Shown piece by piece: positions 23,523-28,579 of a DNA stretch of 28,579 nt. The first letter of the stretch is position 1. The number at the start of each line of letters is the position of its first letter. This stretch comes from Treponema sp. GTDB taxonomy: Bacteria; Spirochaetota; Spirochaetia; Treponematales; Treponemataceae. Made by a program: the position numbers and the translations under genes. The notes beneath the pieces were generated by a model, which ran no database searches, was not told the DNA's origin, and saw nothing but the letters and a program-made list of their open reading frames with translations. Location of the stretch: NCBI GenBank assembly GCA_017617145.1, contig JAFZWX010000034.1, positions 1 through 28,579 on the forward strand. Direction: 5' to 3'.

Positions 23523-26132
23523 TTGGATAGTTTATTTGAACAGGTAAAAAACGAGACTGAACCTCTTGCAGCCAGAATGAGGCCCCGCAACCTTGATGAA
23601 TATATTGGCCAAGATCATATTGTTGGTAAAGGAAGGCTGCTTCGTCGTGCAATTGCAGCAGATCAGTTGTCTTCGGTTATTTTCTATGGTCCACCTGGTT
23701 CTGGAAAAACTACTCTTGCCAGGGTTATTGCAAATCACACAAAATCAAACTTTCTGACTCTCAATGCAGTTCTTACCGGTGTTTCCGATATCCGCAAAGC
23801 AATTAGCGATGCTGGAGATTTTTATAAGCTTTACGGTAAACGCACGATTCTTTTTGTTGATGAAGTTCACAGATGGAACAAAAGTCAGCAGGATGCACTT
23901 CTTCCCTGGGTAGAAAACGGTACTGTTATTCTTATTGGCGCTACTACAGAGAATCCTTTTTTTGAAGTTAATAAGGCGCTTGTTTCAAGATCACGCGTGT
24001 TCCAGCTTAAGCCTCTCACTTATGATGATTTACTTAAGGCTGCTACAATGGCACTTACTGACGTAGAACGCGGCTATGGGCACTGGAATGTTGAATTCGA
24101 GGAAGGTGCTCTTGAGCATTTGATTGAAACTGCAAACGGAGATGCGCGTTCACTTTTGAATGCACTGGAGCTTGCAATAGAAACAACTCCTGAACAATGG
24201 AAACCTCATGATCAGCCACCGGTACCTGCTTATGGTTCAAAAATTTATATAAGCAAAGAAGCTGCAGAAGAATCCATTCAAAAAAAGGTTGTCCTTTACG
24301 ACAGAGACGGTGACTACCACTACGATATTATATCTGCATTTATAAAAAGCCTTCGTGGGCGCGACGCCGATGCTGCATGCTATTGGCTTGCACGTATGGT
24401 TGCCGCCGGAGAAGACCCACATTTTATTTTCCGCCGCATGCTTATTTCTGCCTGCGAAGATACCGGACTTGCAGACCCACAGGCCATTAGTGTTGTAGAA
24501 AGCTGTGCTCAAGCCTTTGACCGCGTTGGTATGCCCGAAGGACGATACTTTTTAGCACACGCTGCCCTTTATCTTTCTACTGCACCTAAATCTAACAGTT
24601 CTATGGCATTCTTCGATGCCCTTGCTTCTGTAGAAAAAGAAGATGCCGAAGTTCCTAACCATCTAAAAGATAACAGCCGCGATGCAGAAGGCTTTGGACA
24701 TGGAGCCGGATATTTGTATCCTCATGCATACCGAGACCACTGGGTTGCACAACAGTATTTACCAGATTCTCTTATGGGACGCGTTTTCTATACGCCAAGC
24801 ACTCAAGGTTATGAAGCAACTATTCGTGAAGGGGTTCTTTCGCGCCGTGAAATTCAGATTGCACAGATTCTTGAAAAGCAGCAGACTTCCGAAGAATATA
24901 CAAGTGATGAGCTTGCTACTTCGCCTGAAATTACTGGTTCTATAAATGTTTACAAAAAACCAGAGACTGGTTCAGGCACAGGCACTGGTTCTGGCACCGC
25001 TCCTTCTGAGTTTGGTGTCAACCCGATCAGTGAATGGTGGGTAAACGAGCATTTTAAAAGCGGTGAAAAAAAGCAGGAAGAAAATCTTACCTTCAGTCCA
25101 CGCAATGCAGCAAAAGAGCTTGTATTTGACAGAGCAGAACGCTTCTGGCGCCAACGGCTTGATTCAAATCGCGCAGAAATCCTCCTTGGAATCCGCGATA
25201 CAATGATTTCTATGGCACAGCTTATGCGCCACCACCGAAGCCTTGTATGGAATGCAGACAGTGGCCTTTTGCTTTGGGATATTGCAAGAAAAACACCTGA
25301 AGGCGTTACTTGCGGTGTATGTAAAACAGAAAAAGGAAAGCAGATTCTTGAACAATACGGACGAACTTTAGGAGATCTGGACAGACCAATATTACAAACC
25401 CGAAGCGAATCATTAACAAATGATTTTCTTACTCAAAAGGATTTTTACAACATGCTTGTAAATTTCCAGTATAAGGGAGCTATTTTTGACAGGGTTTTCT
25501 TTACAGATCCGTTTGCAAGTGAACCTTCAATAATCGCACTGGCAGAATCTGTCAGAGCAGTTTTAACTCCACAAAAATATGATGAAGTTGAAGCCGAAAC
25601 ACCTGATATTACAGAAAGTTCAACAACTGCCACTCACAAACAGGACGAGGATTTTCCTTATGAATCACCACTTGCTGCTGGTTTTAAAATTATCATTTCT
25701 CAGAAAATTCCTTGCCGTGGACAACATATAAGCGAAATTGTGCGCAAACAGATTTTAACACCGGAAAGCGTAGAACCTTTTGCTGCTATTCTGAATAAAA
25801 TGGAAGAAGCAGAACAGGAATTCTTTGGCGACAGAGAAAACCCTCTTTTTTCATGGGACGGCATTTTTATTGCAAACACATTCCGCAAAAAAGGTTTTAC
25901 AGTTAAAGTTGCAACCCAGGAACTTACAGAAAAACGCCGCGTAACTCCTGCTGAAATTGAAAAGTGGTTTACGCCAGATTCTTCGGCCTATGGTGCTAAA
26001 ATGAGCGAGGCAGTTGGAAATACAGACTTACAAAAAATTGTAAACCTTTTAATTGCAGCGTGCGATAAAACAACGTTTGACTGGAAAAGTGAGATAAGTT
26101 TCTTTATTGTGGAAGAGAGCACAAACAATTAG
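23523..26132 (+). CDS. rarA: RarA/MgsA AAA+ ATPase with long C-terminal extension
   Basis: An 869-residue protein, about twice the size of ordinary RarA (about 440). Residues 1-455 are a full Rar[20 protein letters not shown], Walker A GPPGSGKT (56-63), Walker [10 protein letters not shown] (D113, E114), sensor/arginine-finger region [20 protein letters not shown], and the MgsA C-terminal domain ending about [14 protein letters not shown] and beyond. It acts at stalled replication forks. A Gly/Ser/Thr linker (about 482-493) leads to a further 370 residues with [10 protein letters not shown], a strand-loop [15 protein letters not shown] (about 579-593), FTDPF (about 661) and [11 protein letters not shown], perhaps a degenerate class I methyltransferase fold. 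The start is TTG; an in-frame stop lies two codons upstream. SD is poor. Confidence 0.92.
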   Translation: MDSLFEQVKNETEPLAARMRPRNLDEYIGQDHIVGKGRLLRRAIAADQLSSVIFYGPPGSGKTTLARVIANHTKSNFLTLNAVLTGVSDIRKAISDAGDFYKLYGKRTILFVDEVHRWNKSQQDALLPWVENGTVILIGATTENPFFEVNKALVSRSRVFQLKPLTYDDLLKAATMALTDVERGYGHWNVEFEEGALEHLIETANGDARSLLNALELAIETTPEQWKPHDQPPVPAYGSKIYISKEAAEESIQKKVVLYDRDGDYHYDIISAFIKSLRGRDADAACYWLARMVAAGEDPHFIFRRMLISACEDTGLADPQAISVVESCAQAFDRVGMPEGRYFLAHAALYLSTAPKSNSSMAFFDALASVEKEDAEVPNHLKDNSRDAEGFGHGAGYLYPHAYRDHWVAQQYLPDSLMGRVFYTPSTQGYEATIREGVLSRREIQIAQILEKQQTSEEYTSDELATSPEITGSINVYKKPETGSGTGTGSGTAPSEFGVNPISEWWVNEHFKSGEKKQEENLTFSPRNAAKELVFDRAERFWRQRLDSNRAEILLGIRDTMISMAQLMRHHRSLVWNADSGLLLWDIARKTPEGVTCGVCKTEKGKQILEQYGRTLGDLDRPILQTRSESLTNDFLTQKDFYNMLVNFQYKGAIFDRVFFTDPFASEPSIIALAESVRAVLTPQKYDEVEAETPDITESSTTATHKQDEDFPYESPLAAGFKIIISQKIPCRGQHISEIVRKQILTPESVEPFAAILNKMEEAEQEFFGDRENPLFSWDGIFIANTFRKKGFTVKVATQELTEKRRVTPAEIEKWFTPDSSAYGAKMSEAVGNTDLQKIVNLLIAACDKTTFDWKSEISFFIVEESTNN

Positions 26133-26152
26133 TGCCCTTCGAGAGCCGCTTA

Positions 26153-27871
26153 TTAATTCCTTATAGCGTCTATATTTGCACGGCCACCTGGTACAAACGG
26201 CAATACGTTTTCTTCTGAATCAACACTTACTTTTACAAGACAAGGCTTATCGGCACGTTTTGAATCAAAAGCTTTTTTGTACCATTCAGGGTCTGCATCT
26301 GCATCTACTGCTTCTATACCAAAACCACGCGCAATTGTTACAAAATCAGGATTCTTTGCAAAAACTGAAGCACTGTAATTTTTTTCAAAAAGATACTTCT
26401 GCTGCTGATAAACCATTCCAAGTGTTCCATTTACAAAAACAATAACAGTAACCGGCAGATTTAATTCGGCAAGAGTTGCAAGCTCCTGAATATTCATCAT
26501 AATTGAACCATCGCCGCTGTAGCAGATAATCCGTTTATCTGGATTGGCAATGGCTGCTCCTATTGCAGCTGGAAGTCCAAAACCCATTGTTCCAAGAGAA
26601 CCCGAGGTTAGAAATGAGCGGGGACGTTCAACAGGATAATACTGTGCTGCCCACATCTGGTGCTGACCTACATCTGTTGTAATTATCAAATCATCAGAAT
26701 TGAAGCCTGAATATGCTGCGTACTCTGGAGTTTTTGAAATTATTTCGCGAGGATTTGCAAGCTTTTCACCCTTTGGGCGGCCGCAATCAATTGATGTATT
26801 TTCTTTCTTAAGCTTCTGGATTTTTTTGAGCCAAGATTCATCGGCTTTAATATTCTTTTCTGCAATAAGTTGAGCAATCACAGGGAAAACAGATTCAACA
26901 TCTGCAACAACAGAAACTTCTGATTCAAGAATTTTATCTACCTCGGCGGCATCAACATCAATGTGAACAATTTTGGCATCCGGACAAAACTTGCTTACAA
27001 GACCTGTAGCACGATCATCAAAACGAACCCCAGCTGCAATAACTAAATCTGAATCATGAACGGCGGTATTTGCTGCAAAGCTTCCATGCATACCAATCAT
27101 ACCTGTAAACAAAGGAGAATCATTTGGAATACAACCAAGTCCCATAAGACTTGTTACAACCGGCAGCGGATAATTATTCAAAAAGTTCTGGATGCCTGTT
27201 GCAGCCTGCGCAGAATTACAGCCACCCCCGCAGAAAAGAACAGGTCGTTTTGATTTTGAAAGAAGCTGGGCAATTGTTCCCATTTTTTCGGCATATTCAT
27301 CGATTGGTGTATGAAAACGAATATCATGTACACGGATTTTTGAAATATCAGGCCATTCTTTAAACTCACATTCCTTAAGCTGAACGTCGCGAGGAATATC
27401 AATAAGAACAGGACCTGGTCTGCCATTTAGAGCAATTTCAAAAGCACGAGGAATTGCTTCGAGCAGTTCTTCCGGCGATTTTACAAGAATAGAATGCTTT
27501 GTAATAGGAAACGAAAGTCCAAAGGTGTCTGCTTCCTGAAAAGCGTCGGTACCAATCTGAGTTGTATTTACCTGACCTGTAATTGCAATAATTGGAACAG
27601 AGTCGGCACGGGCATCGGCAATTGAAGTAAGAAGGTTCATAGCACCTGGCCCACTAGTTGCCATACAAACAGCAACATTACCGGTAGAACGCGCAATTCC
27701 CTGAGCAATAAAACCCGCAGCCTGTTCGTGGCGCACCAAGACGTGACGGATTTTTGATTTGTTCAATTCATCATACAAAGGCAGAATCATTCCACCTGGA
27801 ATACCTGCAACTGTTTCAATTCCGTACATCTCAAGCAACTTAACAATAATCTGTGCGCCAGTTTGTTTCAT
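26153..27871 (-). CDS. ilvB: Acetolactate synthase, catalytic subunit
   Basis: A 572-residue ThDP-dependent enzyme making 2-acetolactate or 2-aceto-2-hydroxybutyrate for valine, leucine and isoleucine synthesis. It has the catalytic glutamate in VRHEQAAGFIAQGIAR (Glu49), AMATSGPG-type loop VCMATSGPGAMNLLT, the acetolactate synthase pattern QEADTFGLSFPITKHS, and the ThDP/Mg motif GDGSIMMN (about 450-457) followed by NGTLGMVYQQQ. Length and domain order are normal, and the FAD-type middle domain is present. No regulatory subunit gene (ilvN/ilvH) is adjacent within the window. AGGAG precedes ATG 27871. Its own promoter lies about 50 bp upstream. It is convergent with rarA (20 bp apart, no terminator seen). 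Confidence 0.95.
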   Translation of the reverse strand: MKQTGAQIIVKLLEMYGIETVAGIPGGMILPLYDELNKSKIRHVLVRHEQAAGFIAQGIARSTGNVAVCMATSGPGAMNLLTSIADARADSVPIIAITGQVNTTQIGTDAFQEADTFGLSFPITKHSILVKSPEELLEAIPRAFEIALNGRPGPVLIDIPRDVQLKECEFKEWPDISKIRVHDIRFHTPIDEYAEKMGTIAQLLSKSKRPVLFCGGGCNSAQAATGIQNFLNNYPLPVVTSLMGLGCIPNDSPLFTGMIGMHGSFAANTAVHDSDLVIAAGVRFDDRATGLVSKFCPDAKIVHIDVDAAEVDKILESEVSVVADVESVFPVIAQLIAEKNIKADESWLKKIQKLKKENTSIDCGRPKGEKLANPREIISKTPEYAAYSGFNSDDLIITTDVGQHQMWAAQYYPVERPRSFLTSGSLGTMGFGLPAAIGAAIANPDKRIICYSGDGSIMMNIQELATLAELNLPVTVIVFVNGTLGMVYQQQKYLFEKNYSASVFAKNPDFVTIARGFGIEAVDADADPEWYKKAFDSKRADKPCLVKVSVDSEENVLPFVPGGRANIDAIRN

Positions 27872-27923
27872 ATGTTCTCCTGTGTAAGACCGCAGGCGGC
27901 CGTTGTTCTATATATAATAGAAA

Positions 27924-27952
27924 ATACTATCATATTTTTAACTAGGATTCAA
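27924..27952 (-). promoter_or_regulatory. Promoter of ilvB
   Basis: On the minus strand, TTGAAT (27952-27947), 17-bp spacer, TAGTAT (27929-27924). The leader of about 45 nt has an SD and a small GC-rich dyad (27889-27902), but no leader peptide rich in Val/Leu/Ile and no T-box. Confidence 0.55.
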
Positions 27953-27978
27953 TAAAGGTGATTTTTATAATTGCAACT

Positions 27979-28179
27979 AAAGAATCGCGAAAGACGTATT
28001 GTAAAATCAATTTGAAAACAAAGTTGCGGAGCGTAGGGGCGGCTGCAAACTGCTTCTAGGCTTGCCGAGCGTAGCGAGAGAAATATTTCCTTGCAAGCCT
28101 AGCCGCAGTTTGTAGACGAACCTACGCGGGAGCAGATTTGTTTTCTATTTATAGCAATTCGGCTGAGAGCGATTTCTTT
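27979..28179. repeat. 200-bp palindromic element, copy B
   Basis: Occupies most of the 383-bp gap between ilvB and the final gene; the rest holds the two promoters. It is the reverse complement of the family at 19474-19673, homologous from end to end. Nested arms: AAAGAATCGC / GCGATTTCTTT; GAAAACAAA / TTTGTTTTC (with one arm variation); GCGTAGG / CCTACGC; GCAAACTGC / GCAGTTTG; CTAGGCTTG / CAAGCCTAG; apex GAGCGTAGCGAG. Several differences from copy A are paired across stems. Confidence 0.88.
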
Positions 28180-28218
28180 TTACCTATAATCATTTCCTTT
28201 TTATTTTTCGAATTTATC

Positions 28219-28247
28219 TTGTAAATCAATAAATAAACTGTTATATT
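28219..28247 (+). promoter_or_regulatory. Putative promoter of the WecA-like gene
   Basis: TTGTAA (28219-28224), 17-bp spacer, TATATT (28242-28247). ATG 28255 follows after 7 nt, so this may be another leaderless start, although AAGGA also lies before the second ATG at 28264. Confidence 0.5.
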
Positions 28248-28254
28248 TATAAGG

Positions 28255-28579
28255 ATGTTAAAAATGAGTTTGTTTATTCTGCTCTCTATTGTCCTCTCCA
28301 TTATTTCAATGCCTATAATCATTCATTTTTGCAACAAGTTTAACCTTTATGATTATCAGGATGCACGAAAGGTTCATACAGGAAACATTTCGCGACTTGG
28401 TGGCGTTGGAATTACTTTTGCCTTTACAATATCAGCTGCACTCTACCTCATTTTTAATTCACAACTAAGCACAAACAAAAGTCTTCCTATTTTAATTGCA
28501 GGACTTACAATTTTTGTATTCGGACTTCTTGATGATATTTTGACGCTTCCGGCTCTTGCCAAACTCATTGTTCAACTGG
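28255..28579 (+). CDS. WecA/TagO/MraY-family glycosyl-phosphate transferase, 3' end outside window
   Basis: About 108 codons of an integral membrane enzyme that transfers a sugar-1-phosphate from a UDP-sugar to undecaprenyl phosphate, starting an envelope polysaccharide or glycan. Visible motifs: N-terminal membrane helix, then DARKVHTGNISRLGGVGITF (the family's RK.H....pr.GG signature) and FGLLDDILTLPALAKL, which holds the DD pair that binds metal and substrate. The WecA/TagO branch is favoured over MraY because of the DxRKxH segment and spacing, but the truncated gene cannot settle it. Two in-frame starts exist, 28255 and 28264. The first fits the promoter spacing; the second has AAGGA at 8 nt. 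Confidence 0.9.
   Translation, partial: MLKMSLFILLSIVLSIISMPIIIHFCNKFNLYDYQDARKVHTGNISRLGGVGITFAFTISAALYLIFNSQLSTNKSLPILIAGLTIFVFGLLDDILTLPALAKLIVQL

Noticed and set aside
23492..23530. A 12-codon ORF overlapping the start of rarA, possible leader peptide
   Set aside because: It has no SD, and its length and position are expected by chance.
27872..27925. T-box or attenuator leader for ilvB
   Set aside because: The leader is only about 45 nt, with a small dyad and no branched-chain-rich peptide or T-box sequence.

Overview
The window looks like a chromosomal segment of a treponeme-like spirochaete. The support is: a class I (archaeal-type) lysyl-tRNA synthetase, known among bacteria mainly from spirochaetes and alphaproteobacteria; a four-gene transporter laid out like the treponemal riboflavin system RfuABCD; several lipoproteins with relaxed spirochaetal lipoboxes; an MCP with a sigma-28-like promoter; and moderately AT-rich coding sequence. 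Species cannot be named from the sequence alone. No rRNA, tRNA, CRISPR array, transposase, integrase or phage gene was found.

Layout. 1-2489: 3' part of an EF-G gene, then a small P-loop-like protein and a strong intrinsic terminator. 2490-3939: an imperfect inverted repeat, a conserved membrane protein and a MarR regulator. 3963-5207 (minus): CBS-domain plus SpoIIE/RsbU-type phosphatase. 5365-9280: riboflavin-type ABC importer (lipoprotein, shortened double ATPase, two permeases). 9257-11272 (minus): MCP. 11401-14975 (minus): argS and class I lysS, separated by a twin-hairpin element. 15166-16563: Ig/beta-helix lipoprotein. 16622-19420 (minus): miaB, LapA-like and SPOR genes, tightly overlapped. 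19754-21525: folE2 and folD, convergent, separated by GC-rich hairpins and a 14-bp tandem repeat. 21617-26132: beta-barrel protein, lipoprotein, and a long RarA/MgsA ATPase with an extra C-terminal module. 26153-27871 (minus): ilvB. 28255-end: start of a WecA/MraY-like glycosyl-phosphate transferase.

How the genes work together. Most of the window is housekeeping: translation (EF-G, ArgRS, LysRS, MiaB), cofactor metabolism (riboflavin-type uptake, FolE2, FolD), valine/isoleucine synthesis (IlvB), DNA maintenance (RarA), and envelope and signalling functions. Accessory material is mainly intergenic palindromic repeats of several families.

Most interesting observations. (1) Two intergenic palindromes of about 200 bp (19474-19673 and 27979-28179, opposite orientations) are homologous, and several of their differences are paired so that the stems are preserved. 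A second pair of hairpins (13246-13337) shows the same behaviour. (2) Five or six genes (2659, rfuA, lysS, miaB, folE2, perhaps the last gene) have a -10-like box only 6-9 nt before the start codon and no Shine-Dalgarno, which suggests leaderless mRNAs; genes with longer leaders have clear SDs. (3) The ABC ATPase has kept only one complete composite ATP site and carries a repeat-derived in-frame insertion between its halves. (4) RarA carries an extension of about 370 residues after a Gly/Ser/Thr linker that may be methyltransferase-like.
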